DNA of 64,000 nt from Shewanella benthica KT99 (GCF_000172075.1 NZ_ABIC01000005.1:88523-152522); one strand, 5' to 3'; positions 27,077 through 38,156 are shown, counted from the first letter of the stretch. Notes: generated by a model from the sequence alone, not told the origin. A program made the numbers and translations.

Positions 27077-29290
27077 ATGCAAGATAAGGACTCGAGTTAA
27101 ATTGAGCAATCCAGTGGGTCCTGGCTGAACGTTAGTTCTTGGCTATGGCCCTTCTGCCTGAGCGAGAAGTTCAAGTTTGCCTCTAGAGTCGCCTTGAGTC
27201 TGACTCTGGCTTACCTCATTCCCATGGCTATGGGTTGGCCGCAGGCATCGACGGCCGCCACCACTGTGATGTTGATCGCTTCTGCTGTCGCCGCGAGTCT
27301 CTCGCCCTGGGGACCTATAGGGTGATTGGCACCTTGATTGGTGCCGTTATAGGCCTAATGCGGGTAGGACTCTTCGCTCAAGAGCGCATTCTCTACATGT
27401 TCGTGGTATCTGTTGTGGTCTCGGTCATCTTCTATTTCCGCAATGCCTATAAGAAAGACCCCAGCGTGTTTATGCTCACTGGGGTGATGGTGTTGATGAT
27501 GTCCAACGGCGGTGATGCCAACGGCGCCTTCATCTATGGTGTTGACCGGGCCTTCATGACGGCATTCGGCGTGGTGGTGTTTACCTTGGTCAGTGTATTG
27601 CTATTTCCGGTCAAGACAGAGCAAAATCTCAGGGTATTGGTTCATGATTTGAATCGAATACAAGGGCAGCTTTTTCATCTTCTGACCCATCCTAAAGAGA
27701 CGCAGGACCAAGCCGAACCCGCCGAGTCAATGCCCCAGGACTGCCCCGAAAAGTCGGCAGAGCAAACAGATGTGTCATCTTTGGTGAAGCAGCTCTTCGC
27801 AGCGCAAGGGGCCTTGGAGCAGAGGTACACTTCAATCAGCGCCGAGTGCAGCGATGTCTCGGCCTATAAGAAGGAGTGGGACCTGGCCCTGATCTATTAT
27901 AAGCAGATCTCTGAGTTGCTAATTGTTGTCGCCGAGTCAGGCTCTCACAGTGTGAAACAGGGCACAGAGTTAAGGCTAGACGGCTTTATCACAGATTACG
28001 CTCAAACCGTCCAAAAGCTAGCGGCCCTTTTTATCGAGTCCGAGCAGGTCTGGGATGATAAAGAGCGCACATGTGAAATCATCGAGCACAGGGTGACCTT
28101 GGATGAAGAAGCGCTAAAAACCTACACTCATCTTGGCAGAGGCAAGGTGCTGACCTTTGCCTACTTGCTCAATCAGCGCCATGAAAAGTTGTCGCGGTTG
28201 ACGGCGACCATCAGCAGCATCGACTCTGTGACCGGCAAGGTGGATTTCAGCGAGCGCTTCCCTAAGGCACTCTCTCAGTTTATCTGGTGGGATGCGGAGA
28301 ATGCCAAGACGGCAGTAAAAGTGTTTGTCACCTACTGGATCGCGGGACTCATCTGGATCTACTTCAATCCTCCGGGGGCTACACCTTCGTGGTCTTCTCG
28401 GTGATCTACATGTCGCTGTTGTCTTTTTTGCCTGTGCACCCAGTGATGTTGCTGGTGCTGTTCACCTTCGGCTTCCTGTTTGCTGTGCCTGCCTATGTGT
28501 TCGTTCTGCCCGGGCTGACTTTAGGTGCCGAGCTTGGGGTCTTTATCTTCATCTATACCTTCGTCGGCTTCTACCTGTTCAAGGGGCCGGTTACCATATT
28601 TTTCCTTATGGGTTTGTTTGTGCTGGGTATAGATAACACCATGCATTATAACTTTGCCGTACTCCTCAGTGTCATGATGATATTTTATCTGGTGGTCTTG
28701 ATGATCATCTTATCCTATTATTTTCCCTTCTCATCGCGCCCGGAGCATCTGTTTCTGGTGATGAGAAACCCAACGGTTTACAGCGGCTCAAGACCGATTG
28801 GCACCAGATGACCATGAACGTCACTGTGAAAAAGTTAACCCTATGGTCGGCAAAAATTAATAATAAGCAGTTTCAGCAAACGACGCCACAAGCTCTCGCG
28901 GCCTTTTCTGCTGCCTGTGAAATGCTCAACAATCATCTGAATATCTTTGTCTCTTCCCAAGGTAAGTTTGCAACCAATGAACTGGTGTTACAGGGGCGGC
29001 ATTCCTTCAAGGATAAGGTGCTGCTGCCCATGACCAAGTCTCTGGCGGGGGGATATAAGCAGGAGGCATCAGCCAAGGTATTTTTGGGGTATGAGTTGGA
29101 TTATGCAGCCACAGAGTTGCAGTTGGAAGATTACCTCAATGGTCTCGATCTGTCGCTGTATTCGGCGACCGACATCTCAGGTTTCTATATCTTCCTCAAT
29201 TTGAAGAAGAATGTGTTCGATGCCATCAGTCAGTGTCAACGGACGTACGAGGATATCAGTTGGAACAATTTACGACAGAAGCGATTTTAG
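27077..29290 (+). pseudogene. FUSC / AaeB-like efflux protein, multiply broken
   Basis: An inner-membrane exporter of the fusaric acid resistance type, which would work with an HlyD protein and an OMF channel. ATG 27077 has AAGGA six bases upstream, but codon 8 is TAA (27098-27100). The first frame then reads the N-terminal helices to TGA 27323; a frameshift near 27320 leads into the middle part (27235-28404 frame, RVIGTLIGAVIGL and onward). A second at 28371-28376 (run of five G, one short) leads into FVVFSVIYMSLLSFLPVHP; a third near 28765 leads into the last helical domain, ending at 29290. At least four disruptions; not functional. Confidence 0.9.
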
Positions 29291-29300
29291 GAGAGTGGCA

Positions 29301-30668
29301 ATGTTAAATAAGTACGTCAAAACCTGTCTGGTGATGATGCCATTGCTTGGGCTCTCGGCGTGTACCACATTGGGACCGGACTTTCAGACTCTTGAGGCGA
29401 AGAACTTGCCCGACAGCTGGAAAAATTCTGCCTCTGATTCTGAGAGTGATTCTGAGAGTGAGCTTAAACAGACAATGCAAGCATCGCCTCATACAATGAT
29501 ATTGCCGTGACTATCACATCGGAAGTGGCACGTAATTACATTAACTTCAGGACCTTTCAGGAGAGAATGTTGCTCTCCAGGCGAAATATTCAGATCCAGC
29601 AGCGAGTGGTACACATCACTCAGGTGCAGTATGACTCAGGCAATGTCACCGAGCTCGATGTGCAGCAGGCCAAGAGTCAGCTCTACACCACTAAGGCGGC
29701 ACTGCCTTCACTTAAGTTGGGTATGATGCAGGCGAGAAATGCCCTCGCCGTGTTACTCGGTGTAATGCCTGGTGAGATAGTGCCCATGCTGGAGTCGGAG
29801 CAGCTCAAAGCTAAGATCGATGCCTACAATATCGAGTATGGCAGGGCAGATACCAAACGCACCATGACTGATGATAATACCGAATCTATCGTGCCGACTC
29901 CGCCCATGCTCGATGCCAGTATCGATGCTTCCCTGGTGATGAGACGCCCGGATCTTCAAGTCGCCGAGTTACTGGCCCGTGCCCAGAGTGCCAAGATCGG
30001 CTCGGCCGAGGCGGCCCTCTATCCCAGCTTTTCCCTGTTCGGCTCAATAGGGATCAACAGCAACACCCCCAGTGGCAGCAGTTTCAGTTTTAGCGACTCG
30101 CTGACGCTCTCCGCCGGCCCCTCATTTTCCTGGAATATTTTCCAATATGGCCGGATTAAGAACAATGTCCGCCTGGAGGATGCCCGCTGACAAGAGGCGC
30201 TCACCAACTACAACAAGAAGGTGTTGCTGGCGGTACAAGAGGTGGGTGGCGCTCAGCGCCTCCTACTCCCTGTATCGGGAGCAGAAGGCGCTGAGAATGA
30301 GTTCGGTTAATGCCTCGATTCGGGCGTTTAATATCTCCATGACCCAGTATGAGAATGGTCAGATAGGCTTCGAGCGACTGCTTAACTCGGTAGAGAAGAT
30401 GACCCGCAGCGAAGACAGTTATGCCCAGATCAAGGGCAATGTGGCCAATCAAGTCGTGGCGCTCTATAAGTCCTTGGGCGGTGGCTGGCAGATAAATAAT
30501 GGCAAGGCTTTTATCAGCGATAGCAATAGAGAGCTGATGAGGCCGAGAACCGATTGGGGAGATGTGTTAGATGAACCGCAATTATTACCAGTGCTGGGAA
30601 ACCGGCCGACGGTTGCGGATATCCAACAGACGAGTTCTCAGCTTTCGATTAAAGGAGGGAATGAGTGA
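29301..30668 (+). pseudogene. NodT-type outer-membrane efflux lipoprotein, broken
   Basis: TolC-like OMF. ATG 29301 (GGAG upstream) starts a lipoprotein signal (lipobox LSAC) followed by GPDFQTLEAKNLPDSW. About 110 residues expected next are missing, and the frame changes to YNDIAVTITSEVARNYIN (about 29495). The frame runs to an in-frame TGA at 30188-30190 after LEDAR, where the family continues with a residue then QEALTNYNKKV. A one-base insertion near 30245 (GGTGGGTGG) shifts the frame again into LSASYSLYREQKAL. Deletion, nonsense and frameshifts together: dead gene. Confidence 0.9.
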
Positions 30669-30877
30669 TGGATCTCCCCCATGAACTCGCTGCGGGAGAT
30701 ATTTATTTCTCGCCCCTGTTACTGGTATTAGTGATGGCAACAATCGCCAGCTGGATTACGGTAGCCCTGTTAAATAAGACGAGGTTGTCGCGTTTCATTG
30801 CGTTTCCTTCGATTACCTTTATGGCGATAACCTTGTTCTACGTTATCGGCATAGATAGTTTCTTTTTACGCTTCTAA
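30668..30877 (+). CDS. DUF1656 (AaeX-like) small membrane protein
   Basis: 69 residues, two hydrophobic helices (about 15-37 and 45-65). DUF1656 proteins accompany HlyD and FUSC components of aromatic-acid type efflux systems. Strong AGGAGGG ribosome site seven bases before ATG 30668, which overlaps the OMF stop. Intact, although its partners are broken. Confidence 0.8.
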   Translation: MDLPHELAAGDIYFSPLLLVLVMATIASWITVALLNKTRLSRFIAFPSITFMAITLFYVIGIDSFFLRF

Positions 30878-30902
30878 ATGGACCTTCGAACAAGTGAATA
30901 AG

Positions 30903-31775
30903 ATGAAAAAATTATCAATCATAGTCCTCAATGTCCTCATCATAGGCGGCGCACTGTTTCTGGGTTATCAGAAATACCAGGAGTACTTTAACAACCCCTG
31001 GACTCGCGATGGCCAGATTAGGGCCAATGTGATCAAGCTGGCTCCCCGGGTTTCCGGTCCTCTGGTGCAGGTTTATATCAAGGATAACCAGTTTGTGCAT
31101 AAGGGAGATCTGCTGTTTAAGATTGATCCCAGTACCTATGAAGTCTCACTCTCCCAAGCCGAAGTCGGGCTGGAGCGGGCAAAGTTGAGCTCACAGGGTA
31201 AGAAGATTGAGTTCGATCGCCTGCAGGATATCAGGGCGAAAGATAAGGGAGCGGTTTCCCATAAAGATTTGATCCGCCGTGAGATAGCTTATGAAGAGTC
31301 CAAGCTTAAGATTAAGGCCTCCGAGCAGCAGTTGAAGGCGGTCAGAATGAATCTTGGCTTCACTAATATTTATGCTCCTGTAGAGGGTTATGTCTCTAAC
31401 ATAGACATCCAGATCGGTACCCAGGCGGTGATGAATCAGCCCCTTATCGCCCTAGTCGACAGTAATAGCTTCTGGGCCTTCGCCTATTTTCGTGAGAGTG
31501 AGTTAGCGCAGATCCATATAGGCAGCACTGCCATGGCGACCCTGATGGCACACCCAGATAAGCCTATCGAGGCCAAAGTGGAATCCATAGGTTGGGGCAT
31601 AGCGCCTAAAAACGGTACCGTGGGCTATAACTTGCTGCCAAATGTGAATCCTGTGTTTCAGTGGATCCGCCTGGCACAACGTATTCCTGTGCGTATTACC
31701 TTAGACGAGCTTCCCGAGGGAGTAGAGTTGAGATTCGGCCTGTCGGCTTCGATCATGGTGCTCGGCGATGAATAA
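30903..31775 (+). CDS. HlyD/EmrA-type membrane fusion protein
   Basis: 290 residues: one N-terminal helix (about 5-22), then the barrel-sandwich (IRANVIKLAPRVSGPLVQ), a coiled coil (about 80-140), the second lipoyl half (NIYAPVEGYVSNIDIQIG) and the beta-barrel domain. It would connect the FUSC pump with the OMF channel, as AaeA does. Start GTG 30894 is possible but ATG 30903 is more natural. Overlaps the next gene by 8 bp. It is intact while the pump and channel are broken. Confidence 0.88.
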   Translation: MKKLSIIVLNVLIIGGALFLGYQKYQEYFNNPWTRDGQIRANVIKLAPRVSGPLVQVYIKDNQFVHKGDLLFKIDPSTYEVSLSQAEVGLERAKLSSQGKKIEFDRLQDIRAKDKGAVSHKDLIRREIAYEESKLKIKASEQQLKAVRMNLGFTNIYAPVEGYVSNIDIQIGTQAVMNQPLIALVDSNSFWAFAYFRESELAQIHIGSTAMATLMAHPDKPIEAKVESIGWGIAPKNGTVGYNLLPNVNPVFQWIRLAQRIPVRITLDELPEGVELRFGLSASIMVLGDE

Positions 31776-32430
31776 GAAAATCAATCAGGAAAATAACTTC
31801 TATTACATGACCTTCGCGCTCATTGGCTTACTGGTAACCTCATCTTTGGTAGAGGTGATGCCGAGCGGCATCTTAGAATATGTGCTCGAAGGGGTGATAG
31901 TGCTGACTTTCCTGGTCTGCATATTGAGTCTGCGTTTCGATCGCCGTTGGAAACGCTTCATGCAGATGTTGGCGCTATGCTGGGTGCTTGCATCAATACT
32001 CAGGCAAGCCTTAGGCATACAGGAGATAGATCTGCTGGTGTTACTGATCATGTTTGCTTTCTTCTGGGGAACATTTAGATCTATCTCCAGGCAGATCTTA
32101 TTTACCGGCACAGTGGACAGCAATAAGGTGGTGGGGTCTGTGGCCCTGTTCCTCCTGATGGGCTTGATGTGGACCATTGCCTACCTTATGGTCATGGAGT
32201 TTGCGCCATATTCTTTTACCGGCATAAGCCAGATGTCCTAGGGGAAAAGCTTCTCTCAGCTGGCCTATTTTAGTTTCGTTACTTTAACCACATTAGGCTA
32301 TGGGGATATCAGTCCCATCAGCCCATTTTCACAAGTCCTTGTCTACATGGAAGCGATTGCCGGTGTGTTTTATATGGCTATCGTGGTAGCGAGTTTAGTG
32401 AGTTCAAATCAGGGAAAACAACATGGATAA
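31768..32430 (+). pseudogene. Two-TM potassium-channel-like protein with internal stop
   Basis: Six hydrophobic helices' worth of sequence, then the pore. The frame has a single TAG at 32239-32241 after GISQMS; in the same frame the sequence continues with GKSFSQLAYFSFVTLTTLGY and GDISPISPFS, which is the selectivity filter TTLGYGD, and the last helix, ending at TAA 32428-32430. The stop falls right before the pore, so the short product could not conduct. The only lesion seen is one base, so reversion or readthrough is possible. Confidence 0.85.
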
Positions 32431-33382
32431 TCTACAAGGAAATAATCGAGTGGCAAATCAGCAGAGTAAAATATTCGTCAATAACATGATGGAGTCGGCT
32501 ATTCGCATCGGCTTGCTGTTTATGCTAATCGTATGGACGTATGACATTATCAGGCCCTTCGTTATTCCCGTGTTGTGGGGTGCCATCATAGCCGTGGCTC
32601 TGATGTCATTAACCCATAAATTGGAGAAAGCCTTCAAGGGCAGACGCGGACTGGCTGCGACTGCACTGGCTGTCATAGGAGTCGCGCTTCTGGTCATTCC
32701 ATTTGTCCTAGTCTCAGGTTCAATATTCGATGGTGTCAGCCGTACCATAGAGGTGTTGCAGAGTGGCGATGTTCAGATCTCTGGCCCGACCCAGAGGGTG
32801 GCCGATATTCCTGTGATCGGTGACAAGCTTTATGAAATTTGGGCGCTGTTCTCCACTAACCTGGAGAAGGCAGTGCAGCATTTTCTGCCTGAGATAAAGA
32901 CGGCCGTGGGCACCATAGCTGCGGTCATAGGTAGTAGCTTGGCGACTCTGATGATGTTTATCATCTCCTTGGCTATCGCGGCGGGTTTCATGTCTCATGC
33001 GGAGAAGATTTCCGATGCCGTTAGCATTATCGCAGTACGTGTAGCGGGTCAGAATGGCGAGCAGTGGATCACACTCACTGCCGCGACCATCTTCACTATA
33101 TGGGTGCTGATTGCCGGCGTATCGGATAACTTCCTTAAGCCTCTGTTGATGGGACGCGGCGTGGATGTGCCTATGCCTGTTATCTTGATTGGTGCCATCG
33201 GCGGCATGCTGACGGCCTGAATTATAGGCTTGTTCCTCGGCGCAGTCGTGCTCGCCATCTGGTATGAGTTGTTTATAGCCTGGTTGAAGGCCGACAAGGA
33301 ACAAGAGGCTGAACAAGCGCGAGTGCTTGAAGGTGAGAGCCCAGAGTCTAAGCTAGAAACTGTGACGAGTGAGGTTAAATAG
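32423..33382 (+). pseudogene. AI-2E family transporter, deleted and interrupted
   Basis: Inner-membrane protein of the TqsA/PerM family. The N-terminal half is normal. Between NGEQWITLT and AATIFTIWVLIAGVSDN about 60-80 residues expected in the family are missing, and the frame is kept. A TGA at 33218-33220 then interrupts ...GGMLTA|IIGLFLGAVVLAI, and the remaining frame runs to TAG 33380-33382. Overlaps the channel gene by 8 bp; last gene of the operon. Confidence 0.85.
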
Positions 33383-33438
33383 CTAACGTTTTACTGGCTT
33401 AAGGGAGCCTAGCAGATTTTCTGTTTATAAAAGGGGAG

Positions 33439-33462
33439 AGGAGAGCATTGGCTCTCCTTTTT
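33439..33462 (+). terminator. Rho-independent terminator of the efflux operon
   Basis: Eight-base stem AGGAGAGC / GCTCTCCT, four-base loop, then T5. It marks the end of the operon that starts at about 25.7 or 27.1 kb. Confidence 0.88.
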
Positions 33463-33980
33463 ATGGGATTACTATCATTCGTGGCAGGTTTAAGTTAGCG
33501 CATAATCTATGCATGTGGGAGGCGGTTGTTGCATTTTACAATCAATCATCACCTTTATGAAACTTCTAGCTCATACCGTTGTAGAGTCGATTACGTTATC
33601 AAGCTGCTTGCCGCCGAAGCGTGAGATCAGGCTAAGGAGACTCATTGCACTAAGCAAGATGTGATCAATTTGGAGAAGGATTTTATTAGAGGTTATAACT
33701 AATAGAACTTAATCTCGTATTGTAATTTCGACAAGCTTATACCGATAGGTATTATTTTTTGTTTTACAGTAAAAACTAATTAAGCATGGCTCTGTATACT
33801 AATCTTCTCACTAATTTTGCCTACTTTCTCTGGCCAATGTGTTACCTGATTGATGAAGAACGATATATAGGCCTTATGATGACAATAATATAGTATATGT
33901 TTAACAATATGCTATGGATGTTTTACCTCTATTAAGATAACTTGTGTCGATTTAATTACTCGCAGCAATCAAGGGATCTA
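33463..33980. other. Intergenic region, no gene seen
   Basis: About 518 bp, AT-rich toward 33900. An ATACCGATAGGTATT palindrome lies at 33739. No protein frame or RNA gene could be supported. Confidence 0.5.
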
Positions 33981-34478
33981 ATGTCCTCAGAAAAAAACAA
34001 AATAATGCTCCTTAGCTTATTTCTCTTATTGGTAGGGAGCGGAGTTGGGATAGTTTTGTATGTTAATACTGATAAACCGGTTCAAGTTCAACAAGATAAA
34101 AGCTTAGTTCCGCTTATCATAGGTTCTTGGGTGAAGATCCCTGGTGTTTGCGATGGTAAAATCCATTACGATGAGCTAATAGAGATATTGTCGAAGGAGT
34201 CGCTCAGGGTTAAGGGGGAGATGATGAATATCGTCAATTTTTCAATATCTAGGACTTCGCCGCTTAAGATAAGTTGTGAGGCTGTGGGTGAGGGTGAGCT
34301 GTTCGCTCAAACTTCATTTATGGCCGATAAGTATTCTCGCTTTTATGTGGGCAAGATGGGTGACTACACCATTATGAAAAATGTCGCACCAACGGGAGAG
34401 TTGTGGTTTAAACTTGATACTCATTTTCAGCAGAAGCTGCAAGCGATGAGCGACATTAAAAACCATAGCAGGCTCTGA
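33981..34478 (+). CDS. Single-pass membrane protein of unknown function, 165 aa
   Basis: N-terminal membrane anchor (about residues 8-26: IMLLSLFLLLVGSGVGIVL), then a soluble extracytoplasmic domain with two cysteines that could pair (VCDGK and ISCEA). Start moved to ATG 33981 because AAGGG lies five bases upstream. Not recognised. Next gene follows by 60 bp. Confidence 0.6.
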   Translation: MSSEKNKIMLLSLFLLLVGSGVGIVLYVNTDKPVQVQQDKSLVPLIIGSWVKIPGVCDGKIHYDELIEILSKESLRVKGEMMNIVNFSISRTSPLKISCEAVGEGELFAQTSFMADKYSRFYVGKMGDYTIMKNVAPTGELWFKLDTHFQQKLQAMSDIKNHSRL

Positions 34479-34537
34479 TGTGAGGTTTTAGGTAAACCTT
34501 TCACTGGCATTTTTTTAGGATTGCACTAAATACAGGT

Positions 34538-34981
34538 ATGAAAACTCAGATGTTAAAGGGCGTATTGATCCACTGGAATGATGACAAGGGATTTGGATTG
34601 ATTAGGCCGGATGCGTCTCATGCCGATATGGCGACGTTACATGGTCCTGCCAGCGAGCAGGACATATCTATCCATATCTCGGTATTGAAACATATGAGCA
34701 GGCGCCCAAAAATTTGGGACACCATCTTCTTTCTGATAGAGACTAAACTCGACAGTAAACTCAATGCCATCCAGGCTCATATTGAGGGGGTCGAAGCCAA
34801 TGCTGATGATGTGAAGGAGAGCAAACCCTATTTAGGTAATGGCAATAGTAAGATCCCTATCTCCTCATCGGCTGTCATAGCACGGCTATTAATCATAGCC
34901 GTGCTGCTTATCGGTGGCAGCTTGATTTATCAGATGTTCACTGACACCAATACCACAGAGGATGTACACAGAACACAGTGA
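34538..34981 (+). CDS. Cold-shock-like domain fused to a C-terminal membrane helix
   Basis: 147 residues. The N terminus (KGVLIHWNDDKGFGLIRPD, then DISIHISVL) is a cold-shock/S1-like OB fold, with the RNA-binding pattern W-DKGFGLI. Residues about 112-130 are a membrane helix (AVIARLLIIAVLLIGGSLIY). It resembles the CSD-DUF1294 proteins but lacks most of the DUF1294 helices. It abuts the convergent EamA gene: its stop is base 34981 and the neighbour ends at 34982. Confidence 0.72.
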   Translation: MKTQMLKGVLIHWNDDKGFGLIRPDASHADMATLHGPASEQDISIHISVLKHMSRRPKIWDTIFFLIETKLDSKLNAIQAHIEGVEANADDVKESKPYLGNGNSKIPISSSAVIARLLIIAVLLIGGSLIYQMFTDTNTTEDVHRTQ

Positions 34982-35920
34982 TCAACCGCTCTTTTTCTTC
35001 ATCCGTCTGCGTTTGATCGAGTCCATGGTCGTTTCGCCGAACTGATATAGGCCCAGGCCGGAAATCACAAATATGGCGCCTATGACTAAGGCATCTGTGA
35101 TGGTTTCGCCATTAAGCCGTGCCCCTAACGTCATGGCGAACACAGGTGTTATCAAGGTCACCAGAGAGACAGTGCTCGCCTTCAGATTCTGCAAAATATA
35201 GAAGTAAGCGATAAAGCCTATCAGGGAGCCAAATACCCCCAGATACAGGATCGACCAGAGTGATCTCTCCTGCCATGTGTCTATTGGTAGGGTGCCGTCG
35301 AATATCAGCCAAGCTAAGGCAAACATTGGTGTCGAAAATGCCAATGCACCCACAGTGCTAGCGATGGGATGAATATTGATTTTGATGGTCTTTATTAACA
35401 CGCCACTGAGACTAAATAGAAACACCGCAGTCAAGATCAGCATCAGGCCAATCCAGCTATCCGAGCCCAGCGACAGCTTAGATGAACAAACTATCCCTAA
35501 TCCGATAAAAGCCATGACTAGGGCTAATAGTTTCATGGGTCCAAATTTGGCTTCACCGAGGAGCCTCTGAGCCAGTAAGCTTGAAATTAGTGGCGACAGG
35601 CCGAAGATCAGCGACATGGTCCCCGACGCCAGATAACGAGCCGAAAAGTAGCTAAGTAACATGCCGCCAACTATGCCTATGGATGATACGCCATAAAGCT
35701 TTATCGCCGTTCTGCTCCATGGCATTCGAATACGGGTTATCAAGAGGATCAAACTTCCCAGTAACAAGGCGATCACCATTCTCAGCAACACAGCCATGGT
35801 CGGATGAACAGACTCGCTGCTCCAGACTATGCCCAGTGGCGTGGTAGACCAGATCAAAACCACAGATAAAAAGGCTGCGGGAACCAGTCTGGGTAATGTT
35901 GCCTGGACTTGCATTGTCAT
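34982..35920 (-). CDS. EamA family (DMT) transporter
   Basis: 312 residues with ten hydrophobic helices in two EamA repeats, ending in a basic tail (KRRRMKKKSG) on the cytosolic side. Probably exports amino acids or related metabolites; substrate unknown. Confidence 0.88.
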   Translation of the reverse strand: MTMQVQATLPRLVPAAFLSVVLIWSTTPLGIVWSSESVHPTMAVLLRMVIALLLGSLILLITRIRMPWSRTAIKLYGVSSIGIVGGMLLSYFSARYLASGTMSLIFGLSPLISSLLAQRLLGEAKFGPMKLLALVMAFIGLGIVCSSKLSLGSDSWIGLMLILTAVFLFSLSGVLIKTIKINIHPIASTVGALAFSTPMFALAWLIFDGTLPIDTWQERSLWSILYLGVFGSLIGFIAYFYILQNLKASTVSLVTLITPVFAMTLGARLNGETITDALVIGAIFVISGLGLYQFGETTMDSIKRRRMKKKSG

Positions 35921-36410
35921 CTTGTACCTCGCTTACTGCTGGTATTAACAATTTGAAGCAAAACATGAGTCTTGGTCATCAAATTTGTGGTAAGCCGAGA
36001 AGAGAGCGGAGCATGGGGGAGTTATCTGCCGCATTGCTATCTTTTGCGGCTGGGTAATGGTGTAGACTAGCGCGCTATCTCCATCTCATCCGCGGGCTGA
36101 TTCGGCCACACACAAGTCATCACACTGGGATTGGTATTCGTATTCGTGACTAGGAGTCATAACTGAATCGATACCAGTTTATCTTGATGACTTGTTTGAG
36201 ATTGAATTAACAGCATGAACTAAACCCTGTTCCTAAACTTGAGGAATTAAGTGGACATTCATAGTGTATCTCTTGAGGTATACTGTCAATTATAAAATCT
36301 AAATTAATTTATGTTAATGCTGGTCGTTTTTTTGCTTGAATAATTTTATGTGAAATTTGAATTTTTATGGTTAACATTTGATGTGAATGATATTTGAATT
36401 TACCTCAGGT
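35921..36410. other. Intergenic region, no gene seen
   Basis: 490 bp upstream of the EamA gene, becoming very AT-rich at 36290-36400. Nothing recognised apart from likely EamA promoter sequence. Confidence 0.5.
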
Positions 36411-37292
36411 TTAAGATTGACGTCGGCGGTATTTATCCTTGTTCTTACGGCCGATGCGATAGAGCAGTCCACGACTGGCACGGCGAAAACTGGGGAACAG
36501 GTAGCCTAATGTAGAGAGTTTACCGCTAAACCAGGGCATGGCAATTTCGGTCTCTGTGCCTTTCGCTAACTTAACGACAGCTGCGGCGACTTGCTCTGGC
36601 GTGCTCATGGGCTGGGAATAGACAATATCTTCCACTTCATCTATCTCATCCATAATAAAACTGGTATCTATAGGACGGGTGACACCACGGCCACATTGAT
36701 ATTTTTATCCCTAAGCTCGTCGCTTAAGGCATAGGCGAAGGCTCTAAGCCCGGATTTAGTGCTGCTATAGGTCGCAGCGCCCTGTAGAGGCGCACGGCCA
36801 GCCAGCGAGCCCACCATGACGATGGCTTTAGGGCCTGACTTAGGCATTAGGGGCAGCACGAGTGCAGCCAGATACAGGGGCGATCTTAGATTCACATCCA
36901 CCATGGCCGCTATCTGCTCCGGCGTTCTTTGACTAAATTCGCCTCTATGGTGCAGGGCCGCATTGTTCACTAAGACATGGATACCGCCAAATTCTTTCAC
37001 CGCAGCCGCGACTAACTGTTTACACGCCTTAAGGTCGGCAATATCGGCCGTCAGGGTCAACACCTTGGCATTAGGGTATTGGCTTAACTCACTCTCTAAC
37101 TCTTGTAACCCCGCTAATCCTCTAGCCACTAATACCAGATTAACCCCCTCAGGAAAGGCCTTAGCAAACCCATGCTGCGCCAACGCCCTTAGATGCCCCT
37201 GTGATCAGTACCGTCGGCGCCCCGGAAGCAGCAGTGAATGTGTTGTCTTCCGGTGTTGGGATCGCCCCTGAGTTAACCTTTGAATCAGCCAT
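36411..37292 (-). pseudogene. Short-chain dehydrogenase/reductase, two frameshifts
   Basis: ATG 37290-37292 (GGAAG upstream) begins a peptide leading to TVLITGASKGVGA, the Rossmann TGxxxGxG motif. A frameshift near 37195-37205 moves into the frame with FAKAFPEGVNLVLVARG, LVNNAALHH (NNAG-like), the serine region VGSLAGR and the catalytic YSSTK. A second frameshift near 36665 leads to the C-terminal part (FIMDEIDEVEDIV ... KDKYRRRQS). Substrate unknown. The intact ancestor would have had about 290 residues. Confidence 0.88.
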
Positions 37293-37448
37293 TGATCTAC
37301 TTCCCTGAGTTTGTATTTAGCGCAATTATTTTAATGTGGCTTTCTTATACCAATCGATATTATTAACATCTGGCTTCCGTGTTGGCTAGCGGTTTAACAT
37401 CATGACTCAATAACTTAGTTTCAGGCTTAATATTTATGGTTTTGATTC

Positions 37449-38156
37449 CTACAGCGGGATTTCGCCAAAGCGTCCGGCTCGATAATCATCGATCGCCTGC
37501 TGGATCTCCGCTTGTGTGTTCATTACAAAGGGCCCCATGTGCACGATATCCTCCTTGATACAGATAGAGGCCGACAAACTCATGTCTCTTGAGCTGTAAC
37601 TCGGCAATAGCGTCAGGATTCAGCATGAGATCGGCTATTGCGGCTTCCCCTGCAAGCCCTTGTACCGGAGCACTAATTTCTGCTTGTCCGGCAAATGCCC
37701 AATCCCCCGCCAATGCTCGCAGTGTCGCGCCGGTATTATTGCTAACCTCAGGATTTACCGTTTCACTGGTGTCCTGATATCTCGCCGGGCGCATCTTATC
37801 CTTCGCTGGCATATTGAGCCAAATCTGAAACCCATGCAGGCCCTCATCGGCATCTCGGAATGGATGACTCCGCTGCCGGTACTCATCCATTGCACATCTT
37901 TAGCGCGAATGGCTTTCACATTTCCCAGCCGATCCTTGTGCTAAAATCCGCCTTTACGGATATAGGTAAATGTCTCGATACCCCGGTGAGGATGGGGTGG
38001 AAAACCGCCGATAAAGTCTTGTTCATCATCGGACTTTATCTCATCCATCATCAAGAATGGGTCGAACTTGGTATGATTGAAATCGGCTACCCGGCGAATA
38101 TTCACGCCATCTCCATCCATCGCTGGCCTGGCTGAAAATTGACTCTGTACTTTCAT
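37449..38156 (-). pseudogene. Pirin family protein, nonsense plus frameshifts
   Basis: Pirins are bicupin metal proteins, some acting as quercetinases. The N-terminal frame (MKVQSQFSARPAMDGDGVNI...) carries PPHPHRGIETFTYI with metal-site histidines, then a TAG at about 37941 after RKGGF. The same frame continues with HKDRLGNVKAIRAKDVQWMS; a shift near 37860 moves to DADEGLHGFQIWLNMPAKDK, and another near 37520 gives the normal ending VMNTQAEIQQAIDDYRAGRF and TAG at 37449. Three lesions. Confidence 0.88.

Noticed and set aside
33049..33316. Long minus-strand frames inside the AI-2E gene
   Set aside because: Shadow frames of a coding region with clear homology on the plus strand.
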